A stretch of DNA of 64,000 bases from Nemertoderma westbladi (lineage: Eukaryota > Xenacoelomorpha > Nemertodermatida > Nemertodermatidae): NCBI GenBank assembly GCA_032718475.1, contig JAUCBJ010002826.1, positions 1-64,000 on the forward strand, given 5' to 3'. The notes under the pieces are model-generated. The model worked only from the letters and a program-made list of their open reading frames with translations. It did not search any database and was not told the DNA's origin. The stretch's first letter is position 1. The number at the start of each line of letters is the position of its first letter. Below, piece by piece: positions 26,101 through 36,730 of this stretch. A program made the position numbers and the translations under genes.

Positions 26101-26890
26101 CGCGCATTCTGTACAACGGACCGGGCCGGGAACGCTTTCCGGTCGTTTAGAGGACAACATTACCGATGGTCGGCCGGTTGGGGCTGCCAACGAGCCAAAG
26201 GGAACTCCCCCAGGGCAGTCCTCTACATACCAAGGGCCACCGCAAGGCGCCATGAGGTCTATTGGATCCAAATATGCACCCAGTTCTGAGCCAACCTCAA
26301 ACAGGGCCAAACAAGGTTCCAGTAATGCTAACAAGGCCCCACTGGGCTCCAGTAATGCTAACAAGGCCCCACAGGGCTCCAGTAATGCTAACAAGGCACC
26401 ACAGGGCTCCAGTAATGCTAACAAGGCCCCACAGGGCCCCAGTAATGCTAACAAGGCCCCACAGGGCTCCAGTAATGCTAACAAGGCCCCACAGGGCTCC
26501 AGTAATGCTAACAAGGCACCACAGGGCTCCAGTAATGCTAACAAGGCCCCACAGGGCTCCAGTAATGCTAACAAGGCACCACAGGGCTCCAGTAATGCTA
26601 ACAAGGCCCCACAGGGCTCCAGTAATGCTAACAAGGCCCCACAGGGCTCCGGTAACCCCTTCGATGGCCCACGAAGTTCTACTAACCCGTTCGATACCCC
26701 ACAAGGTCCCGCCAACCCCACCACAGCGCCTATGCCTGGTCCGTACAGGCCACAGACAGGCTCTCATACCGCTAACACTATGGTCTCTGAGGGTTACAAT
26801 CCTTTCCTTTCTCCAGATGAAGACAAAAACAATCCATTTCTGGAGAAAGACGACAATACTGATTCTACAAACCCATTTAATAATGATTAA
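14192..26890 (+). CDS. VPS11: VPS11, HOPS/CORVET core subunit with extended C-terminal tail
   Basis: Five exons with GT-AG junctions and consistent phases: 14192-14659, 17426-17755, 21128-21440, 22345-22655 and 24476-26890. They give about 1278 residues, against roughly 940 in vertebrates. The start matches the family (MAYIQWRRFNFF). Exons 1-3 encode the N-terminal beta-propeller, including the conserved RGPCLAVEG. Exons 3-5 encode the helical solenoid (clathrin-repeat region). A RING-H2 finger lies at about residues 814-852 (CGVC...HSYHKHCF...CPVC). Vps11 scaffolds the HOPS and CORVET tethers for endosome and lysosome fusion. After the RING come five GVH(T/S)GSS repeats, eleven 10-residue SSNANKAPQG repeats at about 1088-1199, and five NPF motifs at about 1201, 1211, 1249, 1260 and 1273. 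This tail is not in the family members I know. Introns 2 and 4 are mostly minisatellite. Identity is firm. Use of the first exon-2 donor is inferred. Confidence 0.95.
14938..16392. mobile_element. hAT-like non-autonomous DNA transposon in VPS11 intron 1
   Basis: Terminal inverted repeats (TTGGAGTCGAGCGGAATT on the left, its near complement ending at 16392 on the right) are flanked by an exact 8-bp direct repeat, GTCCCAAT, at 14930-14937 and 16393-16400. An 8-bp duplication is the hallmark of the hAT superfamily. The interior is AT-rich. It holds one short open stretch at 15142-15369, whose codons read SPVRVDNISMNEIVGNGY onwards and which I do not recognise. No complete transposase is present. 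Confidence 0.8.
16655..16920 (+). mobile_element. tRNA-derived SINE in VPS11 intron 1
   Basis: A Pol III box A-like TGGTGTAGTGGTTGC near 16670 and a box B-like GTGGGTTCGATCC near 16708 are followed by a body with GGGACCAGCCAGGGCGC and GAGTTTCC. A diverged copy in the opposite orientation lies at 30345-30612, confirming a dispersed family. Confidence 0.75.
17690..20930 (+). repeat. G-rich minisatellite filling VPS11 intron 2, derived from the exon 2 end
   Basis: The core units, about 24-30 bp, centre on GGGGTCCCTGTCTGGTGG followed by AGGGAGGG. The same string occurs in the coding end of exon 2 (17712-17740), where it encodes the conserved RGPCLAVEG of VPS11. The array therefore appears to have grown out of the exon-intron boundary. 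The longer boundary segment GGAGATAAAACTAGCATACAG plus GTAGGTGGGG occurs seven times, with donors at 17756, 18359, 19066, 19308, 19521, 19894 and 20107. Segments of 213 and 586 bp repeat as higher-order units. Long open frames on both strands here are by-products of the repeat. Confidence 0.93.
21525..21808. mobile_element. MITE in VPS11 intron 3
   Basis: The terminal repeats are CCCATGTGAAGAATACCA at 21527 and its complement ending at 21804. The interior contains ACAGGTTACAGAAGGGCTGA and an AAACCAAAACAATAAA stretch. A related copy with the same right end but without the left terminal repeat lies at 36480-36730. I see no clear target-site duplication and no coding capacity. Confidence 0.75.
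22105..22170 (+). repeat. tRNA-like fragment (SINE head) in VPS11 intron 3
   Basis: Box A-like TGGTTAGAGCGTC and box B-like AGTTCGATCCC are spaced as in a tRNA. The acceptor and anticodon stems do not pair well, so this is a tRNA-derived repeat rather than a tRNA gene. Confidence 0.5.
22900..24308. repeat. CTAG-rich minisatellite in VPS11 intron 4
   Basis: About 1.4 kb of interleaved 14-mers of the forms GGATACTAGGACTA and GAATACTAGAACTA, with longer composites that include AACTAACTAGG. CTAG occurs about every 7 bases, so each strand is rich in short palindromes. The array ends about 170 bp before exon 5. Confidence 0.93.
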
Positions 26891-26919
26891 TATTATGTTT
26901 TGCAGTTATTAATATAATA

Positions 26920-27388
26920 GGGGGCGTTCATAAAGTATGTCACGCACTACGGGGGGGGGGGGGGGGGGGGTCAAGCTTGCGTGACATTTTGTGATAGGGT
27001 GGGGGGGGGGGGGGGGGTGTTGACTTTTGTGACGGTCACGGCGATGTTCTATGGTATGCTTTAATGTTAACTTGACATGGCTAACACTTGTAGATGAGTG
27101 GGAAACTTTAAGGAAAAAACAATAAACTCAATAACATTGAATTTAATCCCTAACATTAACCGGACACCCCTGTCTAGTCTGCCTTGTACATGTACAGTAC
27201 AGTAGTTTGAAGCTGCTAAAGTATATATAGGCTTTTAGTAAGAACTACTTCAGTCAAAATGTTTCACTTTCTATTGTGCTTTCTAACTGTTATTCGTCTA
27301 GGGGGGGGGGGGGGGGGGGGGGTTATAAATTTATGAAAAAAAACTGGAAAACTGGAAAATTTGCGTGACATACTTTATGAACGCCCCC
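26920..27388. mobile_element. MITE immediately downstream of VPS11
   Basis: Perfect terminal inverted repeats of about 26 bp start GGGGGCGTTCATAAAGTATG, with flanking ATA on both sides as a possible 3-bp target duplication. The interior carries three poly(G) runs (about 26950, 27001 and 27301). It begins 30 bp after the VPS11 stop codon and contains AATAAA at 27121-27126, the first canonical polyadenylation hexamer I see after the stop. Confidence 0.85.
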
Positions 27389-28187
27389 ATATCATAATGC
27401 ATTACTAGTAGTAATGATGAATTTGTTTTACATAATTAATTTAATTGTACAAGGCGAATTATTTATTTATTGTGTCAAATTAAATATTAAATAGACTTAC
27501 TAGACTGCTAAATATTATTAAATTGTCTTCACAAACCATCACGTTTCCTCTTAACAACCGGATGCGAAAAATCAAGATCATACGTACATATTAATCTGTT
27601 CTAGCAAAGCAGTTGTGGCCGCTAATATTACCGACCCGGTCTGTAGGGTGGTTCTTATTTGTCGTAAACGCCCTGGACTGCTGCCTGCAATAACATTACC
27701 TAGTTAACCGTTATGTTAGGGGTTAAGGGCCGTTTACCTCACTGCCCAAACATAACAGGTAACTAATATGATTACACCACGATCTACGTTGTTCACATTT
27801 TTACAATTCCCACGAATATCATTTACTGTCAGTATTATTTAGCCTTTGTGGCATTTACAAACATCAAATGGGCAGATTGGATACTACCGTGACCTATAAC
27901 AGTTACATGGTAATGTATACACTTTTATCGTAAGTCAAGATACTACCCGTTCTAGAACTCAAGAACTGCAGAACCTGCCTGTTTTGTTTCTGTTGCTACT
28001 GTGTGTCGTTACAGGTACCGGTCGAAACAGGGTAAGCCTTTGTTGTTACAATGTTATTTGCTGTAATCGATTTTTTTACATTAAGCTACAAAAAATATTA
28101 AATTAAAACTCAAGAACAATTTCTCACGCCTCAACGCCATTCTTTGCTTTCAAGGATTAATTAAAAAACGTGCAAAATAAATATTGC
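27389..28187. other. Intergenic AT-rich DNA, no gene seen
   Basis: No conserved frame, tandem repeat or RNA gene is apparent between the MITE and the tRNA gene. Confidence 0.5.
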
Positions 28188-28269
28188 CGCAGTGTGTAGG
28201 ATTCGAACCTACGCGGGAAGATCCCATTGGATTTCTAGTCCAACGCCTTAACCACTCGGCCAACACTGC
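28188..28269 (-). tRNA. tRNA-Ser (anticodon AGA)
   Basis: The 82-nt type II tRNA is on the minus strand. The 7-bp acceptor stem pairs GCAGTGT with ACACTGC, followed by G as discriminator. Box A (TGGCCGAGTGG) and box B (GGTTCGAATCC) are intact. The anticodon arm GTTGGACTAGAAATCCAA places AGA in the loop. The long variable arm expected of tRNA-Ser follows. No intron and no encoded CCA, as is normal for eukaryotes. This is the only RNA gene I would call functional here. Confidence 0.95.
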
Positions 28270-28564
28270 TCGAGGTAAGAGATCAGAAAATATCCATGTC
28301 ATCGATCGTGGATAAACAAACAACCCATGCAGATGACTGATTGACTTCAGTGTGCCTATCTGAATGAATGTGACAGATTGGCGATTACTGTGCTTCGCTA
28401 ATTTTCTATAAGCTACCAAAGCAGTTTATTAATAATGATGCACTGGGTTGGAGGCCATTCCTGCCAGTACATCATTGAGTATGTGTTCCATAATTGTTCG
28501 GTTTACCATAGAAAACCAAACTGGCAGGGATACCACCGATATACGGTCACTTAAAAAAGATAAC

Positions 28565-29171
28565 AGGCTGAGATAACTACCCACCAAATATGACTCCCCA
28601 GTCTTCTCAGCCTAGGCTGAGAACACTCCCCTTAGGCTGAGATAACTCCCCTAGTTGCAAAAAATTGTTTTGTTGTTTCTGACTTTTCTGTATACATAGG
28701 ATCTAAGTTCGTTTAATCATATATACAAATATAGGCAGCTACTGTATAATACTTTTTTGGCAGTGATTTTTATGTCCGTTCATTTGACTTTTTTGTCCGC
28801 AATTTTTTATGAATTTACGGTCTTTTCTAACCAAAACAATAAAAAATAACATTACCAATTGAGGGAAAGGAGCAGGTTACAGAGGCGGGATTTTCTAACC
28901 AAAACAATAAATAGTTACAATAAAAAATAAGAAAAAAGAGCAGGTAACAGAGACGGGCTTTTCTAACTATTTAATAAAATTATTTAACATTGAGAAAGGC
29001 AGCATCAGGATTTAACTTAGAGCACACAAAAAAATGTAATAATTAATAATTATTTGTAGGAGTTTTCGCAATTAGGGGAGTCTTCTCAGACTCATCCTAA
29101 GGTGGAGTCATCTGAACCTAAAGGGAGTGTTCTCAGCCTAGGTTGAGTCGACTGGGGAGTCATCTCAGCCT
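28565..29171. mobile_element. Foldback element with CAGCCTAGGCTGAG repeats
   Basis: Arms of about 110 bp at 28566-28680 and 29055-29170 are inverted copies. Each carries the GGCTGAGAT start, an ACTCCCCAGTC block and a GCCTAGGCTGAGAACACTCCC block. The interior contains two copies of the dispersed AACCAAAACAATAAA / CAGGTTACAG motif. Non-coding. Confidence 0.75.
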
Positions 29172-29806
29172 TGTACACCCCCTCCTCTGCGGTGGACACA
29201 GACACAACTACTAAGCAGTCTAGAACATGCAGCATCCAACATTAGATTGCTACAAATACAAAAATTGCAAAATTCTGGCTGTATATTTATATTACCCAGC
29301 AGGTCATTCATTACCTGTCAGTGCCGGTACAAACTTACGCCGCTCGCGTTTTAGAAACGCGATTTACGCAAACAGCTGCTTCGCAGTGGTAGAGGAAGAC
29401 ATCTTCCTTTAGTTTCTATGTACTGGGCAATTCCACCATTGATGTAACACTTATGTCGAAAATAAAAAGTCATCTAATCAGCATAATTTTGGTATCAAAA
29501 TGACGAGAAAGAATTACATTTTTAATAAAAGTGAGGGATTCTTAATTTTTTTGAGGGTAACAACTGGTTTTTCATTATTGAATATGAGAAATTTTTTTTA
29601 CGTATTTTCAAATTTGCAGAAATTATTACATGTCATTTTTGACATAATCTTACTACCATTGAAATTGTCTGATTAAGACAGGTAATTACACCAACCGAAA
29701 ATTCAACATTTATTAGAAGCTTATTGATGATAAAAATTTGAATATTGACAGAATAGCATTGTGTATTCAATGTTTCAAAAATTTTAGATTTGGCCTACAG
29801 AATTAT

Positions 29807-31389
29807 GTGAGTCCGTAACGAAAAGTACTTAAAGTTTTAATTTGGAGTACACCCCGCATGTGTATTGCACTGACAATCATTTTCCTTTGGGTTTACAACC
29901 AATCAAAACCATCCATTAGGTCTCTATGGTCTGTATTGCAGCTGAACTGTTTAGAATAGCGTTACGGACTCACAAATTTTCCGTTACGGACTCACCAGGC
30001 GGTAGGTTAGGTAAGAATCATTCTGCTTTGTATACATTATTCACTATGTAAACTGAAAGAATTCAGCTCCTTTTAGTCTGACAATTGTCCATCGACAGTA
30101 CATTCGAACGTATTCATTCATACATCATCCTACTGTACGACATTCTTCATTGCGCCCGTTTAATCCTGTCTCTTACGTCTAATACTCACATTTCTGGGCC
30201 GAAAGGGCCAAACGGCATATATCACGGATGACAGAAGTTACTGACCAAGATGGTATAGTATGATACACTCGAAGTTCGCCAAGATTTCATGAAACGAGTG
30301 AGCGAATGATGGATTGAGATACAAAACATATCGTCAGTTAGGCCTGGGATTACGCACAAAGTCTCAATAATAAAGTGTATATTTCCAGTGCGGTCCCCTC
30401 CTATATTCCCCAGGGGAAACTCCAGTTCTCATTTAGCTACCATTTACGGAAGGAAGAGATGCGCCCTGGCTAATAAGTCCCTTTATGGTCTTTAAAGTAT
30501 TCGTGCCGAAACGAAAACTACCCTAGCCCTCATGATGGGATCGAACCCACGACCCAAGGAGAGATGTGATTTCAATACCACCGATTTAACCAACTACGCC
30601 AAGGTGGAATAACTTAAGTACTGTGATAGTAGTGATCGTAAAACATAAATACAACGAAATACTGTTCAAAATTTATTTTCCAGTATAAAAAATGTTCCGT
30701 GAACGTGGTATTTATGTTGTGAAAGAATTAGAAATTGGTCATTTTAACAAATTATGGTCATATGAACTTATAGGATATTAAATATACACTATTATACACA
30801 CACCAAATATGCCTACTCAAAATATGAACACTACTAAAGATATATCTAATAGTGATACTTAAGGTACATTGTGAAAGCGAAAGGTATATAAGCAATAAAT
30901 ATATTTATTGAATAAATACCATAAACATTCATTGGTCGTTGCTCTTTTTTGTCAAAACAAAATAACGAGTGCATAACGATTTCAAGTGTGAGTCCGTAAC
31001 AATTTTTTCTGTGAGTCCGTAACGAACAATTTCTCTATAAATGAGGTTTACCACCATATGTTTCTGCTATTAACTTACAAATTTACAAAATTTGATGTAT
31101 CTACCTCGCATTGTGAAAGTCATAACGTATGGCGTTAAACATTTCAAGAGAATTTGTCAAAATACAATTGGGTAATTTTTCTTTGTCCATTTGCATGTGA
31201 GTCCGTAACGGGCACTATATTTACAATATCCTATGAATCAAATGAGATACAACTCTTTTTTATAAGTCAAAGTAAAGATGTACCATTAATCCATCAGCCG
31301 CCATTGGTAAATGTTATTTATATTGTAAAGTTATTAATTAAATATGCCAATTAAATTCGAAAATTGCGTATGAATGTGAGTCCGTAACG
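29807..31389. repeat. Region with seven GTGAGTCCGTAACG motifs
   Basis: The 14-mer (or its first 13 bases) occurs forward at 29807, 30988, 31011, 31197 and 31376, and inverted at 29960 and 29982. I do not find it elsewhere in the window. The first and last copies bracket a ~1.58-kb region, but both are in the same orientation, so simple terminal inverted repeats do not explain them. A SINE at 30345-30612 sits inside. No gene is seen. Confidence 0.7.
30345..30612 (-). mobile_element. tRNA-derived SINE, minus strand
   Basis: The inverted, diverged copy of the element at 16655-16920, with box B complement GGGATCGAACCCACGACC near 30537 and the tRNA-like head ending with CCACCTTGG on the minus strand near 30608. 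Confidence 0.7.
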
Positions 31390-32178
31390 ATGGAATTGCC
31401 CTATTGCGTTTAGATAAATTAACAGGAATAAAGAAATTAAAAAATATTACTAAGTACTTAAAATAAAAAACTTAAAAGTACTAAAAATAGTTGGTGTTTC
31501 TAAAAAATTGTTCTAAAATGGCCATTGTAAATAATCGCCAGGTCGTCGCAAACTTTACTACAGTAAATAGAAACAACTATTTCGCTATTTCATAAAATAG
31601 TGCATTACTGGCCGTAACCTACGCAAATTCCACTGTAATGTAGGCCTACTACTGTATCAGACTATACACAAAATCAGCCCTTCTACGAAATTTTCCTATT
31701 ACTGTACCGGTACATGCTGCGATATCCAAACTCAAAAATGGAAAACCGAGTGGAGATTCTATAAAATCCCAACAAACGTAATCAAATTGCTAGCCGTGTA
31801 TATTTAGCCATATATTTAATGACGCCATAACTGTTAAAGAATCCAATCCGCTGGACACCACCAAGTGAGAAAATGTTTACGAATCGCAATAATTTTTATT
31901 GTCCGTTTAAATCCTTTTTTTGTCCTTTTTTTTGATTTTTTAAGTCCTCCAAAAATCTAATGTTAGGTTCCATGCTAACGGTTTCTCTACTGCTGTTCTC
32001 TCAGGCTATCAGTACCGCGGTATTAGTATATATAGCACTATTTTGCTGTATTGTATGTACAGATGTAGGTATAAATCAGGTATTTCTGTATTTTAGTACC
32101 GGCACCGGTACTGCTGTAGGCCTACTGTGTAGCCTACCATTTAAATACGGTACTGGTAGGCCTAACGGCTGACCGGTT
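31390..32178. other. AT-rich intergenic DNA, no gene seen
   Basis: Nothing recognisable. Near 32100-32175 there is a cluster of ACCGG/TACCGG and TAGGCCTA words, which recur through the whole window and look like a compositional habit of this genome. Confidence 0.4.
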
Positions 32179-33065
32179 GTTTTGGTTAGAAAATCCCGCT
32201 TCTGTAACCTGCTCCTTTCCCCCGCCTTTGTAACCTGCCCCTTTCCCTCAATTAGTTAAATGATCGTTTATTGTTTTGGTTAGAAAATCCCGCCTCTGTA
32301 ACCTGCTCCTTTCCCTCAATTAGTTAAGTGATCGTTTATTGTTTTGGTTAGGAAATCCCGCCTCTGTAACCTGTTCATTTCTCTCAATTGGTAATATTAT
32401 CGTTTATTGTTTTGGTTAGAAAATCCCGTCTCTTTAACCTGATCCTTTCCCTGATTTGGTAAAGTGACTGTTTATTGTTTTGGTTAGTAAATCCCGCCTC
32501 TGTAACCTGCTCCTTTCCCTCAATTAGTTAAGTGATCGTTTATTGTTTTGATTAGGAAATCCCGCCTCTGTAACCTGCTCCTTTCTCTCAATTGGTACTG
32601 TTATCGTTTATTGTTTTGGTTAGAAAATCCCGTCTTTGTAACCTGCTCCTTTCCCTGATTTGGTAAAGTGACTGTTTATTGTTTTGGTTAGAAAATCCCG
32701 CCTCTGTAACCTGCTCCTTTCTCTCAATTGGTAATGTTATCGTTTATTGTTTTGGTTAGAAAATCCCGTCTCTGTAACCTGCTCCTTTCCCTCAATTAGT
32801 TAAATGATCGTTTATTGTTTTGGTTAGAAAATCCCGCCTCTGTAACCTGCTCCTTTCCCTGATTTGGTAAAGTGACTGTTTATTGTTTTGGTTAGAAAAT
32901 CCCGTCTCTGTAACCTGCTCCTTTCCCTCAATTAGTTAAATGATCGTTTATTGTTTTGGTTAGAAAATCCCGCCTCTGTAACCTGCTCCTTTCCCTGATT
33001 TGGTAAAGTGACTGTTTATTGTTTTGGTTAGAAAATCCGGCCTTAACCTGCTCCTTTCCATCAAT
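32179..33065. repeat. 68-bp tandem array (about 13 units)
   Basis: The unit runs GTTTTGGTTAGAAAATCCCG, CCTCTGTAACCTGCTCCTTT, CCCTCAATTAGTTAA and GTGATCGTTTATT. Two variants of the spacer (CTCAATTAGTTAA and CTGATTTGGTAAA) alternate. The core TTTATTGTTTTGGTT ... CTGTAACCTG also occurs singly inside several unrelated elements in the window. Confidence 0.92.
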
Positions 33066-34310
33066 TGGTAATTGTTTTTGGCTATAAAATGAGTGTTTTG
33101 CTACGTCATGTGGTAATCGATTATCTACAACAACCACACACTATTAAATTTAGAGTATTTTACCACAGGCGCATATGGAATTCTATCTCATAGTCTATAA
33201 ATCATGGAATCAGTGAATGTTTTTGCACAGGCATAGTGAAACCAACTGTCTGACAGTCCAGAAATCAACAAATTTTGAATGTTTTGGCATAGGCATGTTG
33301 AAATCAACTGTCTGACAGTCCAGAAATCAGCAGTCTGACAGTTTGAAGAAATACATACAACAAAAGTCATTAAAAGGACAACAAAAGTCATTATGCACAA
33401 TTCGTAAAAAAAGGAGGACAAAAAAGTCAAATAAAAGGACATGAAAAATGACTGCCTTTACGAATCACGATTAAGTATGCAATATTACCATATATAATAT
33501 TGCATACCAGAAGGGAACAGGGCAATGTTGGAGATAGGTAGCAACATATCTCAGGGGGAAGCCAGCATAGGGCCAGAGGAGATAGGGAGTGGCCAAAGGG
33601 TAAACCAACCAATGGTGGGGCAGCACACCATCAAATAGCGGGCATCTATTGGTAGATCAACGTCAACTATAGGTAGAAGTGTAACCTTTCTAAGCAATAT
33701 GTATATAACCGTTACTATGTTCAGTTGGCTATTAATCAGTGTAAAGTCAAACGGTTTAAACCGTCGTCGTTACTGCGTACTGCCTTTATTGTGCTGTATT
33801 ATACCGGTACTTATATATCAGACATTATCAATAACGATAAACAGACTCAGTCTTTATTATACCGGCCTACGGCCTTTCAGTCGGGTTTGTCTTTTTGCCG
33901 TATGTGTACGTATTTGAAATAGTTCCCGTAGCCTACCGTAGGCTACCGTATGTGGGACGTATTTGCCCGTATTCAGGAAGCAGTAGTCAGTGCACTGCAG
34001 CACTACTGCACTATGGCTAAATCTCACGGTACTGTACCTGGCCTATTTATCCATGTTTATAGATCTGTACGTTATACTATAGTAGTATATAATACAGCGA
34101 GCCGGCTGTACTGTGCTAAGATTATACAGCTCGCGCTTTGTGGGGTGAGCCACGACGTTGCCGGAGCCTTAGTGAACTGACAATGTTAGGGGTGGACAAT
34201 AATGGCAAATAGTTGTTGACGTCGCCACCTTAGTGTTAGAAACTAAATCGTCCTTTATCGTCTGCTCGTTGATTACACTGGAGGGGCAATTCAACTTTCA
34301 GCCATCAACG
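33066..34310. other. Intergenic DNA with a short direct repeat, no gene seen
   Basis: Two copies of a ~60-bp segment containing AACTGTCTGACAGTCCAGAA lie at about 33240 and 33305. Around 34135-34185 is an inverted relative of the segment upstream of VPS11 (near 13910-13960). The short open frames here have no recognisable features. Confidence 0.45.
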
Positions 34311-34315
34311 AACAG

Positions 34316-34880
34316 TATAATAATTATTATCATCATTTCATAATAATTATTATCATTATTTCATAATAATTATTATCATTAATTCATAATAATTATTATC
34401 ATTATATTTCATAATAGTTATTATCATTATATTTCATAATAATTATTATCATCATTTCATAATAATTATTATCAGTATTTCATAATAATTATCATTATAT
34501 TTCATAATAATTATTATCATTATTTCATAATAATTATTATCATTATTTCATAATAATTATTATCATTATTTCATAATAATTATTATCATTATTTCATAAT
34601 AATTATTATCATTATTTCATAATAATTCTTATCATTATTTCCTAATAATTATTATCATTATATTTCATAATAATTATTATGATCATTTCATAATAATTAT
34701 TATCATCATTTCATAATAATTATTATCATTATTTAATAATAATTATTATCATTATTTAATAATAATTATTATCATTATTTAATAATAATTATTATCATTA
34801 TTTAATAATAATTATTATCATTATTTAATAATAATTATTATCATTATTTAATAATAATTATTATCATTGTTTCATAATAA
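34316..34880. repeat. AT-rich minisatellite (AATAATTATTATCATTATTT)
   Basis: About 24 units of roughly 22-25 bp, with spacers TTTCAT, TATTTCAT or TTTAAT that change in blocks along the array. Each unit contains the AATAATTATT palindrome. Confidence 0.92.
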
Positions 34881-35259
34881 TGATAAATAATAAAAAATAA
34901 AAAAATAATGAAATAATAAAAAATTAGTAACTAAGACACTAATTAATATCCAACAAACAAAGACAGTATCTCAATTCGATTTCGATATCAATAATCTATA
35001 TGTGTCCGAAAACGAGGCCTCATTCATAGTAGCTATTGAGAAACAAGTCCTTCATATCATTCTCAGAATTAATGTGGTAAGGAACCATCATCTGGTAAGC
35101 ACAAGTTGAATAACTTAGACGGCATTTGCAATTCACTTCACTACACTATTTAAACATTAATAGCCGGGGTATAAACGAGGGTGTTACTGAGCCAAATAGC
35201 CATTTTAAAAGGGCATCCTTCGACATCAAAACATTAAAACTCCCATTCGACACATCAAC

Positions 35260-36321
35260 TACTACTAATGCCGGTACAATTTAATCATCAATCGTTAGGA
35301 ACCTGAGACCTCCATTGTCACATCCAGACTCATCGTAGTAGTGAACCATAATCCCCTGAGTTATATCTATATTTTCAATCTTCCTTATTAAATCCTGTAA
35401 AGCACATGTACGGCATGGCTTGGTTCTACATAGTTCGGGGATAATGTATCGTAATCATAAAGAATCTGGACTTTACCAATCTCCTTTAATTCTGTAGTAG
35501 TAAATTTTGCCATTTTCTTGACATCATATTGTTTAACAACAGAATCTTCTTATATAACTTCGACATCGGAATCAATTACATCATCCGGGCTAGCTTCAAG
35601 AATGTCTCTCCCATCCCAGGCCTGCAGCATTCCTACATGTATACATGGTGCTTTGTTCAATGACATTTCCCGATTGAATATTTCCATCAGTCATATTAGG
35701 GCTCATAAAAGATGGTCTTCAATAAAATACAATATAAGAGACTATAAAAGACTATCTTCCTCTTCAAGAGTATCAACTACTTTAAGTTGTATATAAATTG
35801 CTCTTTTCGCTGGAAACAGACAAGAAATGGCATCACCTTTAAACTAGAAATTCTGGCTTACACATATGGGAGTAACTACCCTGTTGGGGGCCTTTACATA
35901 AAGTAAACTAGGTAATGCAGCTCGGGTGAGTTTCAAGCACAGATATGATTTTGTTTCTAATTTCCTCAGCTGTATCTATGCTACGTAAATCGAGCATACA
36001 ATGCTTCACTATGTTAGAATGTTTGATAGTAATTAATTCATCTTTATAATGCTTCCCACGTACTACAACCATTGCCTTGCTGAAAGTCGTTGCTGCTGGC
36101 CTTCCACGGGGAGAAGAAAGACGTGCACAAGATGGAGTTATTCGTCGTCGGCTTACTGACCCACTTGGAACCGATGCATATGGTGCAAATTGACGATTTC
36201 GTTCAGCTATTAACTCACGCCTATTTGAACTAGGAACTGAAGCAATATCGCAACTGGTGCCACAATGTGAACAAAACTTATCCTCAGCACTAAGAGTTTT
36301 ACTGCAATTCTGGCAGATCAT
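35260..36321 (-). pseudogene. Degenerate zinc-ribbon protein gene
   Basis: On the minus strand an ATG at 36321 opens a frame to 35908. It starts with MICQNCSKTLSAEDKFCSHC, a clear two-knuckle zinc ribbon, followed by a basic Arg/Ser-rich segment and a VVRGKHYKDELITIKHS block. Further down the strand, coding-like stretches continue but are broken by stops and frame changes: LQAWDGRDILEASPDDVID and VKKMAKFTTTELKEIG at about 35440-35620, and VHYYDESGCDNGGLRFL near 35310. This looks like a decayed multi-domain gene or retrocopy. Zinc-ribbon heads of this kind occur in some invertebrate HECT-like multigene families, and a HECT relic lies at 59.4-61.2 kb, but a link is inference. Confidence 0.5.
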
Positions 36322-36479
36322 AGTTCTGCATTGACAGCGGGAAATTGTCAAATATCTAAAAATCAAAGCTAAAAATGCAATCTGTCAATAATAGTTTCCT
36401 AAAAGAGTGAGTCGAATGTTTTATATTGTACAGTATGTAGGCTTCTACATACATACAGTGGCCGAATTCCAAAATTAAT

Positions 36480-36730
36480 TTTGCCGTTAGATTTCACTTT
36501 GCAGTTACCCCAATGTGTAACAAGGTTTTCACCAAAAACACAGGTTACAGAAGGGCTGAATTTAACCAAAACAATAAACGAATTAGTATATGTACAGGTT
36601 ATAAGACAGAAATAAACGCTATAAAACACTTAATAAAGATAAATTAAAAAAAAAATAAAAAAGCTTCATATAAAATTCCAATAAAAAGTCGACTGAAAAG
36701 TGAAATCCTGGTATTCTTCACATGGGCGCT
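36480..36730. mobile_element. Truncated relative of the intron 3 MITE
   Basis: Same interior and the same right end (CCTGGTATTCTTCACATGGG) as 21525-21808, in the same orientation. The left terminal repeat is absent, so this copy is truncated or recombined. Confidence 0.7.

Noticed and set aside
33950-34180. 76-codon open frame (MWDVFARIQEAVV...)
   Set aside because: No recognisable domain. Its end overlaps a dispersed repeat related to the VPS11 upstream region.
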